DNA of 64,000 nucleotides from Scandinavium ludwigii_A (GCA_050516505.1 CP191518.1:2604001-2668000); one strand, 5' to 3'. Positions 10,699 to 19,572 are shown, counted from the stretch's first letter. Notes: generated by a model from the sequence alone, not told the origin. Made by a program: numbers and translations.

Positions 10699-11457
10699 GT
10701 GCATTATCAACCGCAACTCGAATTGCTACAAAATCGCATCATTCTGGTTACCGGCGCCAGCGACGGTATCGGTCGCGAAGCCGCTCTGACCTACGCCCGC
10801 TACGGTGCGAGCGTGATTCTCTTGGGCCGCAATGAAGAAAAACTGCGGGCCGTTGCCCAGCAGATCCAACAGCAAGGCGGCATTGCACCACAGTGGTTTA
10901 CCCTGGATTTGCTCACTTGTACGCCAGAAACCTGCCAACAGTTGGCGCAGAAAATCAGCATTCACACGCCGCGCCTTGATGGCGTCCTACATAACGCAGG
11001 TCTGTTAGGTGACGTCGTACCGATGGACCAGCAAAAGCCGGAAGTCTGGCAGGATGTGATGCAGGTAAACGTCAACGGCACCTTTCTCCTCACCCAGGCG
11101 CTTCTTCCTTTATTACTCAAATCCGATTCCGGTTCGCTGGTCTTCACCTCGTCCAGCGTCGGGCAACAGGGCCGGGCTAACTGGGGCGCGTATGCGGTTT
11201 CCAAATTCGCCACTGAAGGCATGATGCAAGTACTGGCCGAAGAGTATCAGGGTCAACTGCGCGTCAACTGCATTAACCCGGGCGGCACCCGCACCGGGAT
11301 GCGAGCCAGCGCGTTCCCGACGGAAGATCCGCAGAAGCTTAAAACCCCTGCCGACATTATGCCGCTGTATCTGTGGCTGATGGGTGACGATAGCCGTCGC
11401 AAAACCGGGATGACTTTCGATGCCCAGCCGGGCCGCAAACCAGGGATTTCACAATGA
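10699..11457 (+). CDS. yciK: Short-chain dehydrogenase YciK
   Basis: NAD(P)-dependent oxidoreductase of the short-chain dehydrogenase family; the substrate is unknown. The 252 residues match E. coli YciK in length. The nucleotide-binding motif TGASDGIG is at 18-25, HNAG at 98-101, the catalytic serines at 151-153, and Tyr165/Lys169 in YAVSK. The end of the gene overlaps the start of btuR by four bases (ATGA), so the two are translationally coupled, as in E. coli. A link with corrinoid metabolism is suggested only by that coupling. Confidence 0.96.
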   Translation: MHYQPQLELLQNRIILVTGASDGIGREAALTYARYGASVILLGRNEEKLRAVAQQIQQQGGIAPQWFTLDLLTCTPETCQQLAQKISIHTPRLDGVLHNAGLLGDVVPMDQQKPEVWQDVMQVNVNGTFLLTQALLPLLLKSDSGSLVFTSSSVGQQGRANWGAYAVSKFATEGMMQVLAEEYQGQLRVNCINPGGTRTGMRASAFPTEDPQKLKTPADIMPLYLWLMGDDSRRKTGMTFDAQPGRKPGISQ

Positions 11458-12044
11458 GTGACGACCGTCATCGCGAACGACAACAGCGCCTGAAAGAAAA
11501 AGTCGACGCCCGCGTCGCCGACGCCCAGGAAGAGCGCGGCATCCTGCTGGTACTTACCGGTAACGGTAAAGGCAAAACCACGGCGGCATTTGGAACGGCT
11601 ACGCGCGCGGTAGGTCATGGCAAAAAAGTCGGCGTGATTCAATTCATTAAGGGCGAATGGCCGAACGGCGAGCGCAATTTGCTCGAGCCTCACGGCGTGG
11701 AGTTTCAGGTGATGGCGACCGGTTTTACCTGGAACACGCAGGATAAAGCGGGTGATACCGCCGCCTGTTTAGCGGTCTGGACACATGCGAAGCGCATGAT
11801 GGCCGATGCCAGCCTGGATATGGTTATCCTCGATGAGCTAACTTACATGGTGGCTTACGATTATCTGCCGCTGGAAGAGGTACTGACCGCACTGCGCAAC
11901 CGTCCGCATCACCAGACGGTTATCGTCACCGGTCGCGGCTGTCATCGGGATATTCTGGAGATGGCGGATACGGTGAGCGAACTACGCCCGGTGAAGCATG
12001 CCTTCGATGCAGGCATTAAAGCGCAGCTCGGTATCGACTATTAA
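11454..12044 (+). CDS. btuR: Cob(I)yrinic acid a,c-diamide adenosyltransferase
   Basis: Transfers the adenosyl group of ATP to the cobalt of corrinoids, making adenosylcobalamin during de novo synthesis and salvage (also called cobO or cobA). The 196 residues match E. coli BtuR. A Walker A loop, GNGKGKTT, is at 36-43. Downstream motifs include GVIQFIKGEWPNGE and the acidic DMVILDELTYM. The start codon overlaps the yciK stop. A strong hairpin terminator follows immediately. No cobalamin synthesis genes lie in this window. Confidence 0.97.
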   Translation: MSDDRHRERQQRLKEKVDARVADAQEERGILLVLTGNGKGKTTAAFGTATRAVGHGKKVGVIQFIKGEWPNGERNLLEPHGVEFQVMATGFTWNTQDKAGDTAACLAVWTHAKRMMADASLDMVILDELTYMVAYDYLPLEEVLTALRNRPHHQTVIVTGRGCHRDILEMADTVSELRPVKHAFDAGIKAQLGIDY

Positions 12045-12068
12045 AAAAGGCCCCTCGGGGCCTTTTTT
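12043..12068. terminator. Bidirectional terminator between btuR and rluB
   Basis: A-rich and T-rich flanks surround a GGCCCC/GGGGCC stem, giving a 12-bp stem counting the A-T pairs. It directly follows the btuR stop and precedes the convergent rluB stop, so it can serve both genes. Confidence 0.9.
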
Positions 12069-12069
12069 C

Positions 12070-12975
12070 TTATGAACCGCTGCCGTTGTTTCGGCTGCTG
12101 GAGCGACGACCGTTTCCACTGGTCTTCGCCGGCTTACCGCCCACCTGCGTGTGACGTTTCACAGCGCGGCGGATCTGGTTGGCCTTCACGCGGCGACGAT
12201 CTTTTTCGACCGCCACTTTGGATTCGGTTTCCGGCTTCAGCTCTACCAGCTCACGCAGGTAGTTGGTCTGGGCCAGATCCAGCTCGGTATAACCCCCGCG
12301 CGGCAGGCCTTTTGGCAATGGAATATCACCGTAACGTACGCGGATAAGACGGCTAACCTGGACGCCTACCGCTTCCCACAGGCGACGCACTTCGCGGTTA
12401 CGCCCTTCGGTCAGGGTCACGTTGTACCATTGGTTGATCCCTTCACCACCGGTAAACTTGATGGTTTTGAAGGCTGCCGGGCCGTCTTCAAGCTGCACGC
12501 CACGTGACAGCTGACGCAATTTATTCTCGTCAACTTCACCGAACACGCGCACGGCGTATTCACGCTCAACTTCGCGGCTCGGGTGCATCAGGCGGTTCGC
12601 CAGTTCACCGTCGGTGGTGAACAGCATCAGGCCGCAGGTATTCACGTCCAGACGCCCTACGGCAATCCAGCGCGCGCCGCGCAGTTTTGGCAGACGGTCA
12701 AACACCGTCGGACGCCCTTCCGGGTCGCTACGGGTGCACAGCTCGCCTTCTGGCTTGTAGTACGCCAGCACGCGGCAAATCTGTTCCACGGATTCTTTAA
12801 CGGAAATCAGATGTCCGTCGATACGAATTTTAAGACCGGGGATAACTTCAACGCGATCGCCCAGCGTGGCAACTTTGCCATCAACGCTGACACGACCGGC
12901 CTGAATCATGGTTTCGATTTCACGGCGGGAGCCGTGGCCGGCGCGGGCCAGCACTTTCTGTAATTTCTCGCTCAT
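12070..12975 (-). CDS. rluB: 23S rRNA pseudouridine(2605) synthase RluB
   Basis: Converts uridine 2605 of 23S rRNA to pseudouridine. The protein has an N-terminal S4 RNA-binding domain (about 1-60) and the RsuA/RluB catalytic domain with Asp110 in GRLDVNTCG as the nucleophile. The C-terminus is a basic, Ser/Arg/Gly-rich tail (SGNGRRSSSRNNGSGS), about ten residues longer than in E. coli (291). The ATG at 12975 gives the conserved MSEKLQKVLARAGHGSRRE start behind AAAGGATG. In E. coli rluB is next to yciO; here two extra genes lie upstream. Confidence 0.96.
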   Translation of the reverse strand: MSEKLQKVLARAGHGSRREIETMIQAGRVSVDGKVATLGDRVEVIPGLKIRIDGHLISVKESVEQICRVLAYYKPEGELCTRSDPEGRPTVFDRLPKLRGARWIAVGRLDVNTCGLMLFTTDGELANRLMHPSREVEREYAVRVFGEVDENKLRQLSRGVQLEDGPAAFKTIKFTGGEGINQWYNVTLTEGRNREVRRLWEAVGVQVSRLIRVRYGDIPLPKGLPRGGYTELDLAQTNYLRELVELKPETESKVAVEKDRRRVKANQIRRAVKRHTQVGGKPAKTSGNGRRSSSRNNGSGS

Positions 12976-13244
12976 CGAGCATCCTTTAGGTGTCGCCTTC
13001 CCAGGCGTCTGGTATATATGCAAAATCAACACGTTAGATAAGACTGAACGCATCAACAGAACTCATTTTTCGCCCCGGATGAATCATTCTCAACCCGCAT
13101 GGCGCTGCGTGACCGCATATCTTACATGAATTTTAGGTTAAATGATTCATCTCGTTATACCCGGCCCCGGCGACAATCGCTGAACTTTACCTGTCGCACA
13201 TTCATGTCAATAATGATTACCTCTCGTTTTCCCGGAGAAGGTCA

Positions 13245-14099
13245 ATGAAAGACACCGACGAGCAGATCCACCCTGAAAGCTGGCTGACCCTTCAGCGCGA
13301 TGCCGATACCGGCATTGAAAGCGTCAGCGCGCACTTTAAGGGCCATGCCTACGATCCGCATGACCACGACGAAGTGCTGCTCGGCGTAACGCAGCAAGGG
13401 CTACAGCGCTTTCATTGTCACCGGGCGCTACACACCAGCACGCCGGGTCGAGCAATTCTGATTGAACCTGGTGCCGTGCATGACGGACACGCGCCGGATG
13501 CCGGAGGGTTTACCTACGCGATGCTCTACATTCCGCAGCGCTGGTTTTCCGGAATGATGGACGCCCGTGGGCTGGGGGATATTTCCGCCCTCGGTTCGGC
13601 CTTTCGCAATACTCTGACCGACGATATCGCGCTGACGCAGGCTATTCAGCAGAGCTTCTTTGCCCTGCACCACCAGGAAGGCCGACTGGCACGCGATCAA
13701 AGCCTGGACCACCTGCTGGAACACCTTTCAACGCACATCCGTCAACGCCCGGCGTCGGCGCAGAGTGATGCCCAGCGTCAGATGTATCAGGTACGGGATT
13801 ATCTTCATGACAGGATGGGCAGCGATATTGGGCTTGATGAGTTGGCCGCCTGGGCCGGAATCGACCGCTTCCGGCTGAGCCGTCAGTTTAAAAACACCTT
13901 CGGCTTAAGCCCCCATGCGTGGCTGGTTCGCCTGCGTTTACGCACGGCGCGGATGCTGCTCGCCAAAGGTGAAGACCTGGCGCAGGTCGCGTCGCTGGTC
14001 GGTTTTGCCGACCAAAGCCATATGGGCCGCTGGTTCCAGCGCGCCTATCGCCTTTCGCCCGCCGCTTACCAGCGTCAGTGCACAAACGTTCTATCTTAA
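13245..14099 (+). CDS. AraC-family transcriptional regulator (accessory)
   Basis: A 284-residue regulator with an N-terminal cupin-like sensor (HDHDEVLLGVTQQG near 38-53, and GRAILIEPGAVHDGHAPD) and a C-terminal double helix-turn-helix (IGLDELAAWAGIDRFRLSRQ and LAQVASLVGFADQSHMGRWF). The ATG at 13245 follows GGAGAAGG. It is absent from this place in E. coli. It is 55 bases upstream of, and codirectional with, a DUF2000 gene that it may control. The effector is unknown. Related regulators next to small partner genes often act on them directly, which is inference here. Confidence 0.85.
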   Translation: MKDTDEQIHPESWLTLQRDADTGIESVSAHFKGHAYDPHDHDEVLLGVTQQGLQRFHCHRALHTSTPGRAILIEPGAVHDGHAPDAGGFTYAMLYIPQRWFSGMMDARGLGDISALGSAFRNTLTDDIALTQAIQQSFFALHHQEGRLARDQSLDHLLEHLSTHIRQRPASAQSDAQRQMYQVRDYLHDRMGSDIGLDELAAWAGIDRFRLSRQFKNTFGLSPHAWLVRLRLRTARMLLAKGEDLAQVASLVGFADQSHMGRWFQRAYRLSPAAYQRQCTNVLS

Positions 14100-14154
14100 C
14101 CCCCGCCAAACTTCCATTCTGTTTATTCACTACAAGAATGAATGGAGAAAACCT

Positions 14155-14565
14155 GTGATTTTTGACACCAAAAATGCGCTGATCGTCCGCAATGATTTAG
14201 CCGTCTGGCAGCGTCTGAACGTTGTGGCGTTTCTGGCCTCGGGTATTACGGCTTCGGCCCCTGAAATCCTGGGCCAGCCTTACGTGGACGGGCTTGGCCG
14301 CCAGTACGGTCAGCTCGCGGGCGAGCCGATGCTGATTTTTGAAGCCGGCCTGGAAGCCTTACAAAAGGCGCATCTGAAAGGTATTGAACGTGAATTGACC
14401 CTGACACCCTACGTGGAAGCGATGTTTTCAACGGGACATGACGAAGCGAATCGGGAAGTGTTTCTTGCTGAAGATGCCGCGCGGCTGAATCTGGTGGGTC
14501 TGGCGATTCGTGGGCCGAAAAAAGCGGTGGATAAAGTCATTAAAGGACTAAAACTGCATCCGTAA
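14155..14565 (+). CDS. DUF2000 family protein
   Basis: A 136-residue protein that I recognise as DUF2000 by RNDLAVWQRLNVVAFLASGI, ATGHDEAN-like STGHDEANREVFL, and the C-terminal LVGLAIRGPKKAVDKVIKGLKLHP. The family is believed to have a peptidyl-tRNA-hydrolase-II-like fold, but no reaction is established. The GTG at 14155 has GGAGA upstream; the longer in-frame reading from 13915 would overlap the AraC gene in another frame and is rejected. The AraC-DUF2000 pair looks like a two-gene insertion between rluB and yciO. Confidence 0.75.
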   Translation: MIFDTKNALIVRNDLAVWQRLNVVAFLASGITASAPEILGQPYVDGLGRQYGQLAGEPMLIFEAGLEALQKAHLKGIERELTLTPYVEAMFSTGHDEANREVFLAEDAARLNLVGLAIRGPKKAVDKVIKGLKLHP

Positions 14566-14579
14566 TGGGTTCAAGAAAG

Positions 14580-14598
14580 AGCGGCAGTGAATGCCGCT
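14580..14598. terminator. Terminator between the DUF2000 gene and yciO
   Basis: AGCGGCA (14580-14586) pairs with TGCCGCT (14592-14598) around a 5-base loop. Short T-rich stretches follow on both strands (TCTT and CTTTCTT). It separates the convergent DUF2000 and yciO genes. Confidence 0.6.
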
Positions 14599-14607
14599 TC
14601 TTAAGGC

Positions 14608-15228
14608 TTAACTGAAGGGTTTCACATCACCCACGCCTTCACGCAGAACCACCGGTGAATCGTCCGTCAGATCGATAACCGTGGTCGGCTGCTGGCCGAG
14701 ATAACCGCCGTGAATAATCAAGTCGACCTGCTTCTCCAGATGATCTTTGATCTCTTCCGGATCGGATTCGGTAAAATCATTGCCCGGCAGCATCAGTGAC
14801 GTCGAGAGCATAGGTTCGCCTAACGCTTCCAGCAGCATCTGTGCAATCGGGTTCGAAGGCACACGCATCCCAATGGTCTTACGCTTTTCCTGCAACAGGC
14901 GGCGCGGCACCTCTTTCGTCCCTTTCAGGATGAAGGTGTAATTGCCCGGCGTGTTGTTCTTAATCAGGCGAAACGCCACGTTATCCACGTAGGCGTACGT
15001 CGAGATCTCAGACAGATCGCGGCACACCAGGGTAAAATTATGGCCATCTGGCAGATGACGAATACGACAGATTCGCTCCATCGCGCCCTTGTCTTCAATT
15101 TTGCAGCCCAGCGCATACCCGGAATCAGTGGGGTACACGATAACGCCGCCCTTACGCACAATTTCAACGGCCTGATTAATCAGGCGTTGCTGCGGGTTGT
15201 CCGGATGGACATAAAAAAACTGACTCAT
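14608..15228 (-). CDS. yciO: YciO, Sua5/YrdC-family protein
   Basis: A 206-residue protein of the Sua5/YciO/YrdC family, whose better known members make threonylcarbamoyl-AMP for tRNA t6A modification. YciO shares the fold (GGVIVYPTDSGYALGC at 27-42, KRKTIGMRVPSNPIAQ) but does not replace TsaC in E. coli. The ATG at 15228 behind GAGGGAAG gives the E. coli length. It overlaps the start side of rnm by four bases, so the two are coupled in the order rnm-yciO. The longer frame to 15327 only shadows rnm. Confidence 0.95.
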   Translation of the reverse strand: MSQFFYVHPDNPQQRLINQAVEIVRKGGVIVYPTDSGYALGCKIEDKGAMERICRIRHLPDGHNFTLVCRDLSEISTYAYVDNVAFRLIKNNTPGNYTFILKGTKEVPRRLLQEKRKTIGMRVPSNPIAQMLLEALGEPMLSTSLMLPGNDFTESDPEEIKDHLEKQVDLIIHGGYLGQQPTTVIDLTDDSPVVLREGVGDVKPFS

Positions 15229-16109
15229 ACTTCCCTCTCGTTGATCTTTTGGGGCTGTGTTTCCCAACTTTGCCACACGCCTTCTACCCCGGCGGGGAGC
15301 CACAGCTTGCGTCCGAGTTCTATCCACGGACAGGGCTGATGAAAATCAGAGCCCTGAGACGCCAGTAAACCGTACTGACGCGCATAGGTGGCAAGCTGCG
15401 CACGCTCGTGGGGAGCCTGCTGACACTGGGCGACTTCCATGGCGTCGCCGCCACATTCACTGAAATGAGCCAGCAGTCTTTTCAGCCACTTAGCTGAAAG
15501 ATTATAACGTCCTGGATGAGCGATTACCGCCTTGCCGCCAGAATGATGAATCACATCAATAGCTTGATCTATTGTACACCACTGCGGCGGAACGTATCCG
15601 GTTTTACCGCGTGCCAGATATTTTTTGAAGACGTCGTTAAAGTTGCTCGCTCTGCCGGATTCCACCAGAAAACGGGCGAAGTGACCCCGCGTCACCGCCC
15701 CGCCATCCGCCAGGGCTAACGCCCCTTCCCACGCGCCCGGGATCTGCGCTTTTTCCAGACGTTCAGCGATAAGTTTAGCGCGCTGCTGGCGACGCTCGGT
15801 TTGCGCTGCCAGAAAGGCCGTCATCTCCGGGTGTTCAATATCGATGTTGAGGCCGACGATGTGGATATCGTGATTTTCCCAGACGGTGGAAATTTCCACC
15901 CCGGTAATCAGTTCGAGCGGCAGTTCGGCGCGGGCGATCTCAGCCCGAGCGGCGGGGATGGCCGCCACGGTGTCGTGATCGGTAATCGCCAACGTGCCCA
16001 CGCGCATTTCCAGCGCACGATGCACCAGTTCCTCAGGCGTCAAACGGCCATCAGAGGCGGTGGTGTGGCTGTGTAGGTCGTAAATCACGGCGTAGGGATG
16101 GTCGCTCAA
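15225..16109 (-). CDS. rnm: PHP-domain 5'-3' exoribonuclease Rnm
   Basis: Member of the PHP phosphoesterase superfamily, formerly yciV or trpH; in E. coli it is RNase AM, which trims 5' ends of rRNAs and degrades nucleotide phosphates. Metal-binding motifs are visible: DLHSHTTASDGR near the start, TDHDT, the Glu in GVEIST, and the C-terminal SQGSDFHQP. I choose the TTG at 16109 behind GGAG (5-base spacing), giving 294 residues against 293 in E. coli; the GTG at 16115 has no room for a binding site. It is divergent from the trp operon. Confidence 0.94.
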   Translation of the reverse strand: MSDHPYAVIYDLHSHTTASDGRLTPEELVHRALEMRVGTLAITDHDTVAAIPAARAEIARAELPLELITGVEISTVWENHDIHIVGLNIDIEHPEMTAFLAAQTERRQQRAKLIAERLEKAQIPGAWEGALALADGGAVTRGHFARFLVESGRASNFNDVFKKYLARGKTGYVPPQWCTIDQAIDVIHHSGGKAVIAHPGRYNLSAKWLKRLLAHFSECGGDAMEVAQCQQAPHERAQLATYARQYGLLASQGSDFHQPCPWIELGRKLWLPAGVEGVWQSWETQPQKINEREV

Positions 16110-16197
16110 AATCACTCCGGTGTTCAGTTATCACTATCAGGTTTGGGTTTGACGGCACCCATCATAGCCTTACTGAATGAATTTCTGAAATCAGGGG

Positions 16198-16233
16198 TTG
16201 ACTTTGCCCTCACGGACTAGTTAACTAGTACGC
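16198..16233 (+). promoter_or_regulatory. trp promoter and TrpR operator
   Basis: A -35 box TTGACT (16198-16203) and a -10 box TTAACT (16221-16226) are 17 bases apart. The -10 lies inside the palindrome CTAGTTAACTAG, part of GACTAGTTAACTAGTACGC, which is essentially the E. coli trp operator. TrpR with bound tryptophan should repress here by covering the -10 box. Confidence 0.93.
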
Positions 16234-16258
16234 AAGTCCACACGACGAGGTATCTGCG

Positions 16259-16306
16259 ATGACACATTTTTCTTTCACTCTGCATGGCGGGTGGCGTACA
16301 ACCTAA
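16259..16306 (+). CDS. trpL: trp operon leader peptide with a single Trp codon
   Basis: A 15-codon leader, MTHFSFTLHGGWRTT, starts at the ATG at 16259 after CGAGG and lies between the trp promoter and the attenuator. Ribosome stalling at its Trp codons normally couples charged tRNA(Trp) supply to attenuation. E. coli, Salmonella and Serratia leaders have two adjacent Trp codons in HGWWRT or KGWWRT. Here the first is GGG (Gly), giving HGGWRT, a single-base change from TGG. One Trp codon remains at 16292-16294. Pairing segments downstream (GGCGTA with TACGCG; CGGGC with GCCCG) are kept. Confidence 0.88.
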   Translation: MTHFSFTLHGGWRTT

Positions 16307-16351
16307 TATCGGGCTGTAGCTACGCGTCTGCATAAGACGAACAGATACCTG

Positions 16352-16377
16352 GCCCGCCAATGTGCGGGCTTTTTTTT
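16352..16377 (+). terminator. trp attenuator
   Basis: GCCCGC (16352-16357) pairs with GCGGGC (16364-16369) and is followed by eight T's. It lies between trpL and trpE. The upstream CGGGC near 16310 can pair with GCCCG of the left arm as the alternative antiterminator, as in E. coli. Confidence 0.95.
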
Positions 16378-16411
16378 GAATAAAAACATATCCGAGATGG
16401 TGAGAACGATA

Positions 16412-17974
16412 ATGCAAACACAAAAACCCGCGCTCGAACTTCTGACCAGTGACGCCATTTACCGGGAAAACCCGACGGCGCTATTCCACCAACTGTGCGG
16501 TGCCCGTCCAGCGACCCTGCTGCTGGAATCGGCGGATATCGACAGCAAAGACGATTTAAAAAGCCTGCTGTTAGTCGATAGCGCGCTGCGGATCACTGCG
16601 TTAGGTGACACCGTCACGATTCAGGCGCTGTCTGACAACGGCGCTGCGCTGCTGGATTTACTCGACGGCGCCCTGCCTTCCGGCATCGACAATCAGCGTC
16701 AGCCGAATGGCCGCATCCTGCACTTCCCGGCGGTGAGCAACCTGCTCGATGAAGACGCGCGCCTCTGTTCGCTGTCGGTGTTCGATGCCTTCCGCCTGCT
16801 GCAAACGCTGGTTACGGTCCCGGTTGATGAACGCGAAGCGATGTTCTTCGGTGGGCTGTTTGCCTATGACCTGGTCGCGGGTTTCGAAGATTTGCCGCAG
16901 CTCAATAGCGACACGGCCTGCCCTGATTACTGCTTCTACTTAGCGGAAACGCTGCTGGTTATCGACCATCAGACCAAAACCACCCGCATTCAGGCGAGCC
17001 TGTTTACTCCGCTCGACAGCGAGAGGCAGCGTCTGATCCAACGCGTGGCCCAGCTTCGTCAGCAACTCAACGAACCGCCGCTTCCGCTGCCGGTGACCAA
17101 AATTGAGCAGATGAAAACCGACGTTAACCAGAGCGATGACGAGTACGGCGCCGTGGTGCGTAAAATGCAGCGCGCCATTCGTGCCGGGGAGATTTTCCAG
17201 GTCGTGCCGTCTCGTCGCTTTTCTCTGCCTTGCCCATCGCCACTGGCCGCGTATGACGTGCTGAAGAAGAGTAATCCAAGCCCCTATATGTTCTTCATGC
17301 AGGATAACGATTTCTGCCTGTTCGGCGCCTCGCCGGAAAGCTCGCTGAAATACGATGCCAGCAACCGTCAAATTGAAATCTACCCGATTGCCGGGACCCG
17401 CCCACGCGGTCGCCGCGCCGACGGGTCACTCGATCGTGACCTCGACAGCCGCATCGAACTGGAAATGCGTACCGACCACAAAGAGCTTTCAGAGCATCTG
17501 ATGCTGGTGGATTTAGCGCGTAACGACCTGGCGCGCATCTGTACGCCCGGCAGCCGCTACGTGGCGGATCTCACCAAAGTGGACCGCTACTCTTTCGTCA
17601 TGCACCTGGTGTCCCGCGTGGTTGGCGAGCTGCGTCAGGATCTGGACGTGCTGCACGCCTACCGCGCCTGCATGAACATGGGTACGCTGAGCGGTGCCCC
17701 GAAAGTCCGCGCCATGCAGCTTATCGCGGCCGCTGAAGGTGAACGCCGCGGCAGCTACGGCGGCGCGGTGGGTTACTTTACCGCCCACGGTGACCTCGAT
17801 ACCTGCATTGTTATCCGTTCTGCCTTTGTTGAAAACGGCATTGCTACCGTTCAGGCGGGTGCTGGTGTGGTGCTTGATTCTGTACCGCAGTCCGAAGCCG
17901 ATGAAACCCGTAATAAAGCTCGCGCGGTACTGCGCGCCATTGCCCAGGCCCACCACGCGAAGGAGATTTTCTAA
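16412..17974 (+). CDS. trpE: Anthranilate synthase component I
   Basis: Makes anthranilate from chorismate with ammonia or with glutamine-derived ammonia supplied by TrpG(D); first step of tryptophan synthesis. The 520 residues equal E. coli TrpE. The feedback-binding LLES is at 37-40, and chorismate-binding motifs include FQVVPSRRFS, PIAGTRPRGR, HLMLVDLARND and GTLSGAPKVRAM. The ATG at 16412 gives the conserved MQTQKPALELL start; an in-frame ATG twelve codons earlier lies next to the attenuator and is rejected. The stop shares a base with the trpD start (TAATG), giving equimolar coupling. Confidence 0.98.
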   Translation: MQTQKPALELLTSDAIYRENPTALFHQLCGARPATLLLESADIDSKDDLKSLLLVDSALRITALGDTVTIQALSDNGAALLDLLDGALPSGIDNQRQPNGRILHFPAVSNLLDEDARLCSLSVFDAFRLLQTLVTVPVDEREAMFFGGLFAYDLVAGFEDLPQLNSDTACPDYCFYLAETLLVIDHQTKTTRIQASLFTPLDSERQRLIQRVAQLRQQLNEPPLPLPVTKIEQMKTDVNQSDDEYGAVVRKMQRAIRAGEIFQVVPSRRFSLPCPSPLAAYDVLKKSNPSPYMFFMQDNDFCLFGASPESSLKYDASNRQIEIYPIAGTRPRGRRADGSLDRDLDSRIELEMRTDHKELSEHLMLVDLARNDLARICTPGSRYVADLTKVDRYSFVMHLVSRVVGELRQDLDVLHAYRACMNMGTLSGAPKVRAMQLIAAAEGERRGSYGGAVGYFTAHGDLDTCIVIRSAFVENGIATVQAGAGVVLDSVPQSEADETRNKARAVLRAIAQAHHAKEIF

Positions 17975-19569
17975 TGGCTGACATTCTGCTGCTCGACAAT
18001 ATCGACTCCTTTACTTACAACCTGGCAGACCAGCTGCGCGCGAGCGGACATAACGTGGTGATTTACCGGAACCACGTTCCCGCTCAGACCCTGATTGAAC
18101 GCCTGGCGACCATGGATAACCCTGTTCTGATGCTGTCCCCTGGTCCGGGTGCACCATCGGAAGCCGGCTGTATGCCGGAACTGCTGACCCGACTGCGCGG
18201 CAAGCTGCCGATTATCGGTATCTGCCTGGGGCATCAGGCGATTGTTGAAGCCTACGGTGGTTATGTCGGCCAGGCGGGCGAAATCCTGCACGGTAAAGCC
18301 TCCAGCATTGAGCATGACGGTCAGGCAATGTTCGCCGGGCTGGCGAATCCGCTGCCGGTCGCGCGCTATCACTCTCTGGTCGGGAGCAATGTCCCCGCCG
18401 GGCTGACCATCAACGCCAGCTATAACGGCATGGTGATGGCGGTGCGTCACGACGCCGACCGCGTAGTGGGTTTCCAGTTCCACCCCGAATCGATTCTGAC
18501 CAGCCACGGCGCACGCCTGCTGGAGCAGACCCTGGAATGGGCATTGCAGAAACTCGAACCGGCGAACACCCTGCAGCCAATTCTGGAAAAACTGTATCAG
18601 GCGCAAACCCTGACCCAGCCGGAAAGCCACCAGTTATTTTCTGCGGTCGTACGCGGAGAAGTGAAACCAGAACAGCTGGCCGCCGCACTGGTGAGCATGA
18701 AAGTTCGCGGTGAGCAGCCGCAGGAAATCGCCGGGGCCGCTACTGCCCTGTTGGAAAACGCCGCTCCGTTCCCGCGTCCGGATTATCCGTTTGCCGATAT
18801 CGTCGGTACCGGCGGCGACGGCAGCAACAGCATCAACATTTCCACCGCCAGCGCCTTTGTGGCCGCAGCGTGTGGCCTGAAAGTGGCGAAGCACGGCAAC
18901 CGCAGCGTATCGAGCAAATCCGGTTCGTCCGATTTACTGGCCGCTTTCGGTATCAATCTGGAGATGAACGCCGAGAAATCCCGCGAAGCGCTGGATGATC
19001 TGGGCGTCTGTTTCCTGTTCGCACCGAAATACCACACGGGCTTTCGCCACGCGATGCCGGTTCGTCAGCAGTTAAAAACCCGCACCCTATTTAACGTGCT
19101 CGGGCCGCTGATCAACCCGGCGCACCCGCCGATTGCGCTGATTGGCGTCTATAGCCCGGAACTGGTGCTGCCGATTGCCGAAACCCTGCGCGTGCTTGGG
19201 TATCAGCGTGCGGCGGTGGTTCACAGCGGCGGTATGGATGAGGTTTCATTGCATGCGCCGACCGTGGTTGCCGAACTGAAAGACGGCGAAATTCAGAGCT
19301 ATCAGCTGACCGCCGATGACTTTGGCCTGACGCCATATCATCAGGAACAGCTGGCGGGCGGCACGCCGGAAGAAAACCGTGACATTCTTTCACGCTTGCT
19401 ACAAGGTAAAGGTGAAGCCGCCCACGAGGCCGCTGTCTCCGCCAACGTCGCCATGCTGATGCGCCTTCACGGCCATGAAGATTTGAAAGCCAACGTGCAA
19501 CAGGTGCTGGACGTCCTGCACAGTGGTGCAGCCTACGATCGCGTGACCGCATTAGCGGCTAGAGGATAA
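17974..19569 (+). CDS. trpD: Bifunctional anthranilate synthase glutaminase / anthranilate phosphoribosyltransferase
   Basis: The N-terminal glutamine amidotransferase (about 1-195) supplies ammonia to TrpE, with Cys84 in GICLGHQ and the His/Glu pair in FHPES. The C-terminal part (about 200-531) transfers phosphoribose to anthranilate (GTGGDGSNSINIST, KHGNRSVSSKSGSSD, NVLGPLINP). The fused TrpG-TrpD form and the 531-residue length are those of E. coli and relatives. It overlaps trpE by one base and precedes trpC by three bases. Enterobacterial operons carry a weak internal promoter late in this gene; I did not try to place it. Confidence 0.98.
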   Translation: MADILLLDNIDSFTYNLADQLRASGHNVVIYRNHVPAQTLIERLATMDNPVLMLSPGPGAPSEAGCMPELLTRLRGKLPIIGICLGHQAIVEAYGGYVGQAGEILHGKASSIEHDGQAMFAGLANPLPVARYHSLVGSNVPAGLTINASYNGMVMAVRHDADRVVGFQFHPESILTSHGARLLEQTLEWALQKLEPANTLQPILEKLYQAQTLTQPESHQLFSAVVRGEVKPEQLAAALVSMKVRGEQPQEIAGAATALLENAAPFPRPDYPFADIVGTGGDGSNSINISTASAFVAAACGLKVAKHGNRSVSSKSGSSDLLAAFGINLEMNAEKSREALDDLGVCFLFAPKYHTGFRHAMPVRQQLKTRTLFNVLGPLINPAHPPIALIGVYSPELVLPIAETLRVLGYQRAAVVHSGGMDEVSLHAPTVVAELKDGEIQSYQLTADDFGLTPYHQEQLAGGTPEENRDILSRLLQGKGEAAHEAAVSANVAMLMRLHGHEDLKANVQQVLDVLHSGAAYDRVTALAARG

Positions 19570-19572
19570 GAA

